A stretch of DNA of 64,000 nt from Andalucia godoyi (taxonomy: Eukaryota > Discoba > Jakobea > Jakobida > Andaluciidae). Both the position numbers and the translations under genes were made by a program. Below the pieces are notes generated by a model that searched no databases, had not been told where the DNA came from, and worked only from the letters and a program-made list of their open reading frames with translations. Shown piece after piece: positions 40,418-50,900 of the stretch. The DNA lies in NCBI GenBank assembly GCA_009859145.1, contig VRVR01000006.1, forward strand, positions 186,001-250,000, written 5' to 3'. The first letter of the stretch is position 1. Each line of letters opens with the position of its first letter.

Positions 40418-41731
40418 TTACAACACCTTGCGAGAAAGGCCATCGTGGACAATTTCCAACTGTTTAATCCACTTTCCAACGGCCGAAGGCCGCAAACAGA
40501 GCTCAACGGCATTGTTGAGAATTAGATAATCATTGGCTTGGTCTACCAACCCGTCAACCTGGCCGTCCAAAATCAAGAATGTCAGCAGCGACTCGACCTC
40601 GTCCACAGAAATATTGAGTTCCTTTGCGATGAAGGAGATCTGCACTGTCTTGAATGGTTTGATCAGCTTGATCAGCACCTGTGTTCGGATGCTAGTGAGC
40701 AGTTCTTCAACATAGTCTTTCAGAAAGTCGTCGTCCATAATACCACGTCGATTGTCGTTCAATACACGCTCAAAACTGTAGACATCATCAGACTGGTACG
40801 CCTCCAACAACGATGTCATGGCCAGCACTTCTGGGTCATTTTTGTACGGCTTTGCCTCTTGCGAATCAAATGGATCAATATTCGACCGGTTCAACATTGA
40901 AGAGAGAACGAGGTATTTCAAACACTGGGTGCGCCTTGGATGACCTGCTTCATCGTAGCTCTTGAACGCTTCAAAGAAGGCAGAAGTGGCTTCCGACCAC
41001 CTTTTGTCCATCATGTGCATCTTCCCGCCGCATTCGCGTATCACGCCCATAATTCGTGGGTGTGGAATGGCGGCTCTAACACGCAAGGACTTTTCATACA
41101 ATTCCTTCAACCTCTTGTTGTTGCGCTGCGCTGTGCACAGCATGATGTCAAGTGCATATACTTCCAGAAGCTGTGTTCCTCTTTTGGAGTCCGTGTTTCC
41201 AGCATCAGAGTTGCAGAATCCGTAAAGATCTTTCAGAATCCTTGAGACGCGGACAAAGTCTGATGCCTCAAATGCCAACCTTCCTGACCGAAGCAGCGCC
41301 GAGAACCACAACCGCTCATTTTGATTACCCTCCAAAGCAGACAACGTTAGCGTACATAGTTCCTGGAGCACATGCAGTGCGCAAGAGGACGTTGAAACGT
41401 AGTCTAGCAGTGAATTAATTGCTTTTTCAGAATCGTTTCGAGTAACTGCCGATTTGGTATAACTGAGTAACGCACGGAATTGGTCAATTACTTCAGAGGA
41501 TCGATTGAGCTTCGCAAGCACTTTAATGGATCGTTTCAACGCTTTGAACCCCCACTTTCCCTTTTCTGTTTCCATATCCAGCACTCGAGCAAAACCGGCA
41601 AGGGCGGCCTGGGGATCGCTGTCAACAATGCTCTTTGCGGAATAATACTCATTTTCTATGTCCACGTCCTCTTCCATGTTCTCATCCTCGTCTTCATACT
41701 CAAACTCATACTCCATCTCATCGTCACTCAT
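40418..41731 (-). CDS. COPS2: COP9 signalosome subunit 2 (CSN2/TRIP15)
   Basis: 437 residues. CSN2 is the PCI-domain subunit that recruits cullin-RING ligases to the signalosome for deneddylation. The acidic N-terminus (EYEFEYEDEDENMEED) and VDIENEYYSAKSIVDSDPQAA, then EKGKWGFKALKRSIKVLAKL, match CSN2 closely. Basic residues in the helical-repeat domain (PHPRIMGVIRECGGKMHM) are also conserved. The PCI winged-helix spans about 290-420 (KPFKTVQISFIAKELN, ESLLTFLILDGQVDGLVDQ). The length is normal (animals about 443). The proteasome lid subunit RPN6 is the nearest paralogue but lacks this N-terminus. Confidence 0.95.
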   Translation of the reverse strand: MSDDEMEYEFEYEDEDENMEEDVDIENEYYSAKSIVDSDPQAALAGFARVLDMETEKGKWGFKALKRSIKVLAKLNRSSEVIDQFRALLSYTKSAVTRNDSEKAINSLLDYVSTSSCALHVLQELCTLTLSALEGNQNERLWFSALLRSGRLAFEASDFVRVSRILKDLYGFCNSDAGNTDSKRGTQLLEVYALDIMLCTAQRNNKRLKELYEKSLRVRAAIPHPRIMGVIRECGGKMHMMDKRWSEATSAFFEAFKSYDEAGHPRRTQCLKYLVLSSMLNRSNIDPFDSQEAKPYKNDPEVLAMTSLLEAYQSDDVYSFERVLNDNRRGIMDDDFLKDYVEELLTSIRTQVLIKLIKPFKTVQISFIAKELNISVDEVESLLTFLILDGQVDGLVDQANDYLILNNAVELCLRPSAVGKWIKQLEIVHDGLSRKVL

Positions 41732-42092
41732 TTCTATACAAGCAAATCTTGCGCGCTCTTCGGACCCTACCTAACTACCAAACCGACGACAGTCAACCAA
41801 AACGAGAAGAAGAAGATTTTTTTTTGTTAAACATGCTTGGCTTCGCCTTGATTGAACGCCGAGATTTTGAGATTTCCCAGATTCAAGACTTCGTTTCACT
41901 GATACATGCACAATATCAGTTGCACGCTATCAACACCCCGCACGGCAACATGTCGGGGATGACTGTAGACAGAACACTCCAACAGCAAGTGTGTTTCCCG
42001 CCAACATTTCCCGGCACCCCGACTTTTGCCCTCCCGACTGTTGCCCCTCCCGAATTTTCCCGCTTCCTGCTCTTGTGTTTTTCTCAGTCCAC

Positions 42093-42124
<32 letters not shown>

Positions 42125-42255
42125 CTGACGTCCCGTTTTTCTTCTTGTTGTTGTTTTTTGTGTTTTTGGATCTTTCCCTTTATATACGTAGTTTGCACTG
42201 CTTGGCTGGACTTCTTTTTTTTTCACACCCAGATTCGCAGGTCTTTTTTCACAGC
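41732..42255. promoter_or_regulatory. Divergent intergenic/leader region of CSN2 and MSH6
   Basis: Holds an ATG-opened segment at 41833-41988 in frame with MSH6, then T- and pyrimidine-rich intron-like sequence with a (CT)14 run at 42093-42120, and a TCGCAG acceptor-like site ending at 42240. It may be a 5' leader exon plus intron. Confidence 0.45.
42093..42120. repeat. (CT)14 dinucleotide repeat
   Basis: Uninterrupted CT run upstream of MSH6, in a pyrimidine-rich stretch that could be part of a leader intron. Confidence 0.95.
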
Positions 42256-45200
42256 ATGTCTCAGAAAAGAATCACGTCGTTTTTCACCAAGGGGCCGGTT
42301 GAGCCGCCCTCGGCAAAGAAGCCGCGAGTTGACGAAACACCGTTGCACTCCTCCTCTTCCTTGACCTCCTCCCCACCAAGTACAGTGTCTTCTGTTTCAA
42401 CCGTTGCTCCGCATTCCTCCAGCCGATCCGAGGATTCGTCACTGGACATCGTGCCAGTGCCGGTCCCAGCGGTAAAACTCATCATGATCAGTCCTGCTCT
42501 TGACCAAAAACAAAATCATGCGTACATGCCTCAGCAGTCTCCACGGCTCTCGCATGTGAAGAGTGCTCGTTCGTCGCTGTCTTTTGGCTCTCCCCCGTCG
42601 GCACAGAAAGTGACTCTTGCGCAGTTTGACAAGGAATCCCGAAAGGTGGCTCGGGCCGAGGATTTTGCTCAAAGAAATGAAAATCGGTACGGATGGCTTG
42701 AGAAGAGGCTGGATGCGGAGCGACGACCTACCTCAGATCCTGAATTCGATCCCAGGACTCTGTATATTCCTCCTGGGGAATTCAGAAATCTAGCCCCGTT
42801 TGAGCAGCAGTATTGGTCGATTAAAAGGGAGCATATGGATGTCATCATCTTCTTCAAAAAAGGAAAGTTCTATGAATTGTATGAGGGAGACGCCGATATT
42901 GGGCACAAGGAATTTGATCTGAAGATGACGGACCGTGTTAATATGCGAATGGCCGGGGTCCCGGAATCCTCATTTGAATTTTGGGCGTCGAAGCTGGTTG
43001 CCAAGGGTTACAAAGTGGGGCGCGTTGAGCAAATGGAACCAGCAAAAGCAGCTGCAGCAAAGGCAGGGCCTTCCTCAAAGCCAAAGATTTGTGAACGGCA
43101 GCTGTGCCAGATTTTGACTTCAGGAACGTTGACTGAACTGGACATGATGACTTCCGAAGAAGCCTGCTATCTCATGTGTTTAACTTTTGAGGGTGATTTG
43201 GCCCGATCATCTGGTGCGTCCTTTGGCATCACTGTTGTTGACGTGTCCCGCGGTTGTCTGTTTTTGAGAAAGTGTACTTCCTTGTTGGAACTTGAAACAG
43301 TTTTTCTGCAGCTCATGCCTCGTGAGTTGTTAGTTGAAAAACAGTTACAAAGCCAATTGTCGCTATTGAAGTCGCAGCCTGTGCTGATTTCTGAGAGAAA
43401 GCCGCAGAACGAAATGGGGAAGTTGAGGATGATGGAGGCCTACCCTGACGTGTTTCAACATCCAGTGGTTCAACGCTTCTTGTCAGTGAACGTTGTTTTG
43501 GAGAGTCTCACATCGACGCTGGCTTATCTCAAGGAGCTCATGCTTGATCAGGATCTTGTCAGCATGAATCGAATTCTGGAGTTTTCTGCAGAAATCGGCG
43601 AGTGTGACCAGTCCATGATCATTGATGGGCAGACTCTTCTCAATTTGGAGGTATTTCAGAATTCGCTGGATGGCACGGCTTCCGGAACACTGTTTTCGGT
43701 TTTGAACAACTGCAGTTCTCCCGGGGGCGCTCGTCTTCTCCGGCGATGGGTCTCGCATCCGTTGTCTTCTGTGGCGAAGATCAACGCACGGTTGGATGCT
43801 GTCGAAGAGCTGAAAGATGACCCGCGAATGCGGTCCAATTTGATGTCCGCCCTGCGTCGGCTGCCGGACATTGAGAGATTGCTGGGACGAATTCATTCTT
43901 TCTCGCGCAAGAAATCGAAGGACGTGTACATGGTGGACAACGTCGATGAAAAACGTCGCGCTACGTTCATGCAATTGTTGAACGGTCTGTCAGTGTTCAC
44001 GGTGGCCATCTGTGAGCTGTTGGATGACTCTGTCTATGTGGATGGTCACAGCCAATTGATTAGCGATCTCTTGAACCAAAGAAATGCATGGGAAGCAATT
44101 CAAGTTTCATTGGATTCCTTCAAGGCGATGGCTCAGAATCCTGAGAGTTATGACGAATTTTACTGTGAAAAGCTGGGGTTCCTTGAGAACGTTGAAGAAC
44201 AGCTGGAGCAGCACCTGCAAAGCTTGCAAAAACGCTTCAAGGATTCGTCTATCAGTTTCAGAAGCATGGGGAAAGAATTGTACCAAGTGGAAATTTCGCG
44301 CAAGACGGTTGACAGGAATCAGATTCCTCCGTCTTTCGAACAGATCAGTTCCACAAAGGAGGTTGTTCGTTATTGGACGCCAGAGATTAAGAAGCTATTG
44401 GAAGTTCTCGAAAATGCCAAGGAAGCGTCGGACGCGGCCTTGAGGCAGTCTCTGGCGTCGGTGTTCAGCAAGTTCATGGAATCGTCTCAAACTTGGCTGC
44501 ATATTTTTGAAGTCGCGTCCACTTTTGATGCCTTGTGTTCCTTGGCTGTTTATTCCGCTAACATTGCACCTGCTTGTCGTCCACAACTGTTGGATGGTGC
44601 CTCCACGGAGCCAGTGTTGTTACTAAGACAGATGAGGCATCCTATGATGATTCGAGGCGCTTCTCATGATTTTGTGCCGAACGATCTTCTCATTGGTGGC
44701 AGAACAGCTCCATGCATGCTCCTTACGGGTCCGAATATGGGAGGCAAGTCCACTCAACTGCGGCTGTCTTGCTATGCAACCTTGTTGTCTCAAATTGGTT
44801 GCTTTGTCCCCGCAGAGTCGTGTTTGATCACTCCAGCAGACAGGATTTTTACCAGACTCGGAGCTACAGACAGAATCATGCATGGAATGTCCACGTTTCA
44901 TGTCGAACTGGATGAAACGGCTGTCATTCTCAAACACGCCACTCGTAACTCAGTCGTTATTCTTGATGAGCTTGGAAGAGGCACGAGCACGTTTGACGGA
45001 TATGCAATTGCACACTCTGTTCTAAACCACTTAGCAAACGAAATTGGTTGCCGGACGCTGTTCTGCACACACTACCATATGCTCACGGCGGAATTGGCCT
45101 TCCATCCTAATGTCTCATCATATCACATGGCTTGTCGCGTGGACGATTCGACACGAAGCATTACGTTCCTTTATCAGCTCTTGCCAGGCTCTTGTCCAAA

Positions 45201-45369
45201 AAGCTACGGTCTACATGTCGCTCTTCACGCCGGTATTCCGAAGGAGATCGTTGAAAATGCCGAGCGTGTGGCTGAGGTATTCGAGTCGGAAACTGTAATC
45301 TGCTCCACGAATCAAGTATCCGCACTTCGCAACTTCTTGGAAAATGCTGTGTATAGTCTGGCATCATAA
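42256..45369 (+). CDS. MSH6: DNA mismatch repair protein MSH6
   Basis: 1,037 residues from the ATG at 42256. This start places the PCNA-binding PIP box at the very N-terminus (MSQKRITSFF, Q-x-x-I-x-x-F-F), as in other MSH6 proteins; the frame is open to 41635 but upstream sequence is unlike the family. A disordered Ser/Pro linker lacking a PWWP domain precedes the mismatch-binding domain, where GKFYELYE provides the Phe-x-Glu wedge at residues 205-207. The lever/clamp region is followed by the ABC-type ATPase: Walker A TGPNMGGKST near 824-833, signature and Walker B VVILDELGRGTSTFDG, and the FCTHYH switch His. MSH6 pairs with MSH2 as MutS-alpha to recognise base mismatches and small loops. 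Confidence 0.95.
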   Translation: MSQKRITSFFTKGPVEPPSAKKPRVDETPLHSSSSLTSSPPSTVSSVSTVAPHSSSRSEDSSLDIVPVPVPAVKLIMISPALDQKQNHAYMPQQSPRLSHVKSARSSLSFGSPPSAQKVTLAQFDKESRKVARAEDFAQRNENRYGWLEKRLDAERRPTSDPEFDPRTLYIPPGEFRNLAPFEQQYWSIKREHMDVIIFFKKGKFYELYEGDADIGHKEFDLKMTDRVNMRMAGVPESSFEFWASKLVAKGYKVGRVEQMEPAKAAAAKAGPSSKPKICERQLCQILTSGTLTELDMMTSEEACYLMCLTFEGDLARSSGASFGITVVDVSRGCLFLRKCTSLLELETVFLQLMPRELLVEKQLQSQLSLLKSQPVLISERKPQNEMGKLRMMEAYPDVFQHPVVQRFLSVNVVLESLTSTLAYLKELMLDQDLVSMNRILEFSAEIGECDQSMIIDGQTLLNLEVFQNSLDGTASGTLFSVLNNCSSPGGARLLRRWVSHPLSSVAKINARLDAVEELKDDPRMRSNLMSALRRLPDIERLLGRIHSFSRKKSKDVYMVDNVDEKRRATFMQLLNGLSVFTVAICELLDDSVYVDGHSQLISDLLNQRNAWEAIQVSLDSFKAMAQNPESYDEFYCEKLGFLENVEEQLEQHLQSLQKRFKDSSISFRSMGKELYQVEISRKTVDRNQIPPSFEQISSTKEVVRYWTPEIKKLLEVLENAKEASDAALRQSLASVFSKFMESSQTWLHIFEVASTFDALCSLAVYSANIAPACRPQLLDGASTEPVLLLRQMRHPMMIRGASHDFVPNDLLIGGRTAPCMLLTGPNMGGKSTQLRLSCYATLLSQIGCFVPAESCLITPADRIFTRLGATDRIMHGMSTFHVELDETAVILKHATRNSVVILDELGRGTSTFDGYAIAHSVLNHLANEIGCRTLFCTHYHMLTAELAFHPNVSSYHMACRVDDSTRSITFLYQLLPGSCPKSYGLHVALHAGIPKEIVENAERVAEVFESETVICSTNQVSALRNFLENAVYSLAS

Positions 45370-45415
45370 TATTGATTTTTAAAAGTGGGATGGAGATGAT
45401 GTACTTTGTTTCAAT

Positions 45416-47518
45416 TTATACAGGTGGATTCGCTCGCTGCAAAAGAGGACGTGACCGGCTCCGCAACAGAGGAATATCAGGAGGCTGAGGGACTTGGCGA
45501 GACTCTGCAAGAGAGTGATTCTGTTCCAAAGCAGCTTGCAACAGGCTTCGGCTGGCAATTGCCTTTTTCTCGGAAATGATTTTCCGAAAAATAGCCAAAA
45601 GCTCCAGGATTTCTCCTTCTGACATTGTGTAGCGGAAGGATGGGCGTCTCGGTGGCTTAGAAATCGAACTGGCAGCTGATTTCGGAGCCTTGGCGGACGA
45701 AGAAATCCCAAAGCCACTCAACTTCAGTTCGGACAGGAACATTTGCCGAGCATTTTCCAAGCGTACTTGCTTCTGCCAAGATTCCATTGCAATCGCGTGT
45801 TCTTTGAGCCGATCAAGGTGCTCTCTCTCTCTTTTTTTGTGAAAACTATGTAGAATTGGATTCACGTCTCTCGGCACAAGTTGACTCATCACCCGCTCAT
45901 ACTCAGAATCTGCTGGTGCTGGTGCTGGTGCAATGGATCTCTTACGAACATCCTGTGCAGAAAACACGTGCGATCCAGATCGGACTAAAGCCCCACGTAG
46001 CGCGGAAGAAGAGCCGGCGGAACTCAGAGACGGTCTCTGGAACAAGAGCCGAGAGGGGACCACTCCCTTGCTCGGAGATGCGAACTTTGCGTTCGCGTCC
46101 GCCGCTACTAACGTTCTTTCTTCATAGTCCATCAACTGCTTTGCGTATAACACCTTCCTGGCTGTCGAGAAAACTTTGTATGTCCTCCAAACTCTTTGGA
46201 TCCTTGTCACCCATTTCATAAATCTCCGAACAACAACGCGAAACCTCATGGCAGAGTAGAATTCACGCAGGGTCTTGCAGATTTTCTGGCAAGCCTTCCT
46301 TTTCTTTTGAAATTTGATGACCGCCAAAGCAAAAAAGACGTACTTCCAGAAAATGCTGTATAGCTGACCAATTCGCTTCGATTTTTTCCACTTCAAATAC
46401 GCCTTCTGAATTCTGGTTATAGCAAGAGTTCGACGGTGCGTCATTGCCCGCACGGCACGATGCAATCTGATGACCTTCAGAAATAGCATATTGCGTTGCA
46501 CAACTTCAAAAACAGTCAGCCACCGCCGTCGAGACTCGGATACCTGGATCCTCTCTCTGGGGGAAAGATGGGTAAGACAGGAAATCCTTCGATCATACAG
46601 AACCTGTTCATGGGACAGTCGGTCAGAATACTGCAGAAGAAGATCTTGTTTGCGTTTTCTTGCACTTTCCAGCCGCTCGGAATACATTGCAGACGGCTTC
46701 TGCTTTCGTAATTCAGGGAGCGAAGTTTGCAAAGCCAAAGGTGGAATGGCCCCGTGTCTGCCATTCGTGCTTACCACGGATTTTGGCAATCCTTGCTGCA
46801 CGGGAGCGCGTTGTTTTTCATATCTTCGAACTCTCTCTTGCAACTCTGACCGCAAATCATCTCTGGACCTCAATTCTTGGAGAAGGTCGTTCAACTTGGA
46901 GGCGACGGTCGGCTGACGATTTCGCGTTGGAACCCTGACTGTCGAAGGACGCCTTTCGTCCGAAACAGGGCGATGATGATTCTCAACATGCACTGGCGAC
47001 TGGGCGACAGGAACATCCGCGCCACCAGCATGGTGATTACTCAGTTGCACTGTGCCTGCTTGACGTAACGTGCTGTTTATGTCGGCAATCATCAAATAAT
47101 TCGACTCCGCAATTGACAGCACACGAGACTCCATATTGTTTCCAGAGAGCGGCATTGCAGGAGAAATTGACGAAGATGGCAAGAAGAGCGCACTGTCAGT
47201 CTCTGCTTCCTTTGGTGTTTCGGTGTTCGACACTGCGCCCTGTACACCGCAGGAACTATTCCGAAATGACTTGTTTTTGCTCCGCAGGCTGGTTGGAATC
47301 AACTCACTCATTGCGGACATCAGCTCATTCATTCTGAATGACGCAGTGAAGTTCGCAGCGGTAGTCTGCGGTCGGGAATGTGACCATGATCCGCGATTTC
47401 GTAGCAGATCAACACTGAAAGGATCCTGAAAATGTGATCTCGTCAGCACCCCACCAAGTTCCGACAAAGAAACGCTTCTTCCTGGAATTGCAGTGCTTGC
47501 CCTTGACTTACCGCTCAT
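45416..47518 (-). CDS. IQ-motif protein, unknown family
   Basis: 700 residues from the ATG at 47518; the frame opens four codons earlier with TTG. The N-terminal third is Ser-rich and probably disordered. A charged helix (KLNDLLQELRSRDDLRSEL) lies near 210-235. A basic helical region follows, with IQ-like calmodulin-binding motifs near 368 (TRIQKAYLKWKKSKR) and near 442 (TRIQRVWRTYKVF). A second helical block (HSFHKKREREHLDRLKEHAIA) precedes a basic, Ser/Pro-rich tail. No motor, kinase or membrane domain. Such layouts are common in flagellar and centrosomal proteins, which would suit the tectonic gene, but that is only inference. Confidence 0.65.
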   Translation of the reverse strand: MSGKSRASTAIPGRSVSLSELGGVLTRSHFQDPFSVDLLRNRGSWSHSRPQTTAANFTASFRMNELMSAMSELIPTSLRSKNKSFRNSSCGVQGAVSNTETPKEAETDSALFLPSSSISPAMPLSGNNMESRVLSIAESNYLMIADINSTLRQAGTVQLSNHHAGGADVPVAQSPVHVENHHRPVSDERRPSTVRVPTRNRQPTVASKLNDLLQELRSRDDLRSELQERVRRYEKQRAPVQQGLPKSVVSTNGRHGAIPPLALQTSLPELRKQKPSAMYSERLESARKRKQDLLLQYSDRLSHEQVLYDRRISCLTHLSPRERIQVSESRRRWLTVFEVVQRNMLFLKVIRLHRAVRAMTHRRTLAITRIQKAYLKWKKSKRIGQLYSIFWKYVFFALAVIKFQKKRKACQKICKTLREFYSAMRFRVVVRRFMKWVTRIQRVWRTYKVFSTARKVLYAKQLMDYEERTLVAADANAKFASPSKGVVPSRLLFQRPSLSSAGSSSALRGALVRSGSHVFSAQDVRKRSIAPAPAPADSEYERVMSQLVPRDVNPILHSFHKKREREHLDRLKEHAIAMESWQKQVRLENARQMFLSELKLSGFGISSSAKAPKSAASSISKPPRRPSFRYTMSEGEILELLAIFRKIISEKKAIASRSLLQAALEQNHSLAESRQVPQPPDIPLLRSRSRPLLQRANPPV

Positions 47519-47970
47519 TTCCTTTAACAATATGGCGTCTTCAACAAAACAAAAAAAACTCTCTGCAAGCTCTGCGAATGAACGCCCGCAGTATTTATTC
47601 TTGAGAAATTATTCGGAGAACAAAGCAGCGTATAATCTGCAAACCAATTCGTCAGTTTCCTAACGTTGGGAAACCTTGGAGAAGTCAAAGAACGAGAAAA
47701 CATCGAAACTGGCCGACCCAGTCTGCTAATACATGCCACATCATGTAGCATCTGAACGGAAGCAGTTCCACCACGCTGAATGAACCGAAAGCAGAAGAAG
47801 GGATTCGGGGGGTGAAAATTCGCCCAACATTGTACACCGAATGCAACTCGGACTGCGTTGCAGTACTCGGAAGGGGGATAGGACGACGACGACGGCAAGG
47901 ACGACGACGAAAATAACAACATGAAAAACAAGGCGACGAGGCGAAAAGCAAGCTATTAATCTCTCGTGTC
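47519..47970. other. Intergenic region, no gene seen
   Basis: About 450 bp between two minus-strand genes, so it should hold the IQ-gene promoter and the VPS13 3' end. It contains an ACG/GAC-rich low-complexity stretch near 47880-47912. The 135-codon frame at 47524-47931 has no family features. Confidence 0.4.
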
Positions 47971-50900
47971 TCAGACTCGTCTCGAAGCCGCAACAACCTC
48001 GTGAATTGCCCCTCGCAAGTCAGTGGCCAATGTACTTGCGTATGCAGGACTTGGGCAATCGATTTCGATGCGTTTAGTACGGAACAGTTGCATTTGTTCA
48101 ACAGATTCATGAGTCACTGATCGCTCAGCCACCACCTTGTGGCCAACGACAGTGACGGACTGGACCTCGCCAACAGGGAAGCAGGCATCTATAGAAGGAG
48201 GTGGATGGCGGAACAGCACAAGATGTCGGTCGGTTACCGCTATACCGTATCCACGGGATGGTAGACAGCAGAAGTGCAGCGGACGGTTATACTTTCCACT
48301 GTTACAGGACGTTAAAACCGAGTGGGCAAGAGAATCTGCAACGACGTACGGACTGACTGGGCGTCCAGAAATCAAATATCTGGGTTCCAGTATTCTTTGC
48401 ACTTCATTGCCTTCCAGAAATTTCGGGGTGTTCTTGACGCCCTCCGTGGTCTTCGCAACAAAAGTAAGCGCTCCAGACACCGGCTTGGCAGCTACTCCCG
48501 CAATTCCTTTCCCAACTCCTTTGAAGAATCCAGCAACTCCGTCCTTCTTAGCTCCTTCCACTGGCTTTGTCACGAGTCCTACGATGCCTCCGAAAAGACC
48601 CTTGGCGAGAGCTTTACCGCCCTGCTCCAAACCTTCACCAAGATGACGCGCCTTGGTACGGTTTGTGGATTCCATGGATCGCACGTAATCCTTGTCAAAT
48701 GACGCAGCAGTGACCGCTTTGCTCACTGTTCCGGTAATCTTCTGCGCAGCATTCATAGAGGACTCTATGGTTTTCGACAACAGCGACGCACTCCCAGTAC
48801 CGAGTCCTTCTAAAAACGCTGTTGGAGAACGCACAATTCCCTGCGCAGGCTCGACGAAAAAGTCCACAACCCCAGTCCCAAGATTCTTCACCAGAAAGAC
48901 GGGATTACCCAGCATGTCGACGGAACCAACAGCGACGACCAACTGAGCACGAGCTTGCGCGGCATAATAAGAGACGATTTTGTTCAAGAAGAATCCCGCT
49001 GGCGAAAACAAATTTGAAATTGATAGAGCATTGAAGCGTAAAGGCATATCTGAGCAATTAATCAGACTTCGCTGAAGGGAATAAAACGCGCGGAAAACTC
49101 CTGGGCTGTCTTCATGCGCGTGCGACAAAGCGGAATTAAATGTCAATGAGAATTTGAGAGAATTCAACTCCAGCGAACCAATTTTCAGGAACTTCTGATC
49201 AGAATTCAAAACATGCACACCGTAGTAACTTCGGTTCCAGGATGCGCGTTGCAATTCCAGAGTGTCCTTTGACATAAAAGGAGAGACCAATTGCCCAATG
49301 GCCGAAATCAGGTTCGTATCTGCCATCAGATTGAATTCTCTCATAAGCACAGAAAAATACGGTATGACAATAGCAGAAGAGTGATCTGCAGCAACGACTG
49401 TGCTAACATGTAGAAATGGCGGTTTAGAAGACTGCGAGGACGCAGACGACGACGCAGCTGGGCATAACAGTATCGGATTGATACACTCGGGCAACTGGTT
49501 GTCAATTTGGAAGCCACCAACTTTAAATTCAAAAGATGATTGCAAGTCAAAAAGACGAACGTGGCTCTCCGTATTCATGAACGACGCGAGGATAATTTCT
49601 CGAGGCACAGTATCAACAATCGAAAAGTGAAGCAGGGGAAGCTGCAGCACTATATCCCACGGCTTGTTGTGCGACACTGCCGAAGAAGATTTGGCGGAAA
49701 AGACTATTGTCTGCGAATGATCTGCAACTTTGACAGTGCAAAATAACAGTGAACCGTCACTGCACGTGACAAATGGGCGGTTAGGTAACGAAGAGTCCTC
49801 AAAATAGAAAGCAGCGGACTGTGTTCCTCTCCACGACACGACAGCAACATGATGCTCAGAGTTCAGTGTTGGCCACCCAAATGCCTTCTGAGATTGAGGA
49901 AGAATCGACTGAGAGAATGAAGTAGCTAGCTTTGGAAACGACAATGAAATCGTAGCGTCTGTTTCGTTCACAAGAAGATAAGGCGGCTGCGCAGGAGAAC
50001 TCTCAATTGTAAGGAATGATTGCAAAGGTGAGAAATCCACGACAATGCGAGGACAGAACCCCTCACAAATCTGCAAGAACCCTTCAGAAGCGTTGTCCAG
50101 ACGGATGGGAGACGAATATACAGTCCCGTTCTGTTCTACTGTCAACAGAACAACAGGAACAGTGCAAGAAAGCAGATAACAAGGCCGCGGAGCAGACTGA
50201 GAATCACAGGAGATTAATTGTCTCCTAGTAGAATCAAGAACCTGTACAATTCCAATTTTCCTTTCCGAGCTGTTTTTGATAACGAAGCAGGGGCGTACAG
50301 TCACCAACACGCAACGAGAAAGGGGTGGAGGGCATTCCTTGACATCCATCGTGATGTCAAACTCATCGCCAGAGTCTGCTTGACAAGTAATCTTCGACGT
50401 CTGGCCGACCTCGAAGGTCACAAACGACTTGGAACGGTAACTCTGATTCAATGAAAGATAAACTCGGCCGTTGCGACAAGACCTAGAAGAAAACATCAAC
50501 GGCACATCAACCAACGGGCAACCTTCAATTAAACTGCCTTCCTGATCCGCAGAAACAGACCCACAAAACGGCTGCCAGTCCCCGCCTTCCAAGGGAAGTG
50601 ACATCAAATCTAACTTCAATCCTGTGTTGTTAACAATGAGAAACTCGGAGAATACCGTCACAACTCTTTGCATTCGATCAAGGTGAGAATCAACCGTCAA
50701 AAACAGAGCACGACCTTGTCGGTCCATCACTTTCAGCGAGGACTCCGCTTCTACTGAATTCCAACCATCCGTGCCAAGACCACAGTGGCACTTGAGAAAG
50801 GAAGATCCTCGGTAAACCCCTGCTGGAAGAACGGACATGTACAAGTCTTGTTTTGGATTTAACCGATCAAGTTTTCGGCTTTCTCCCGACGGAATGCTCA

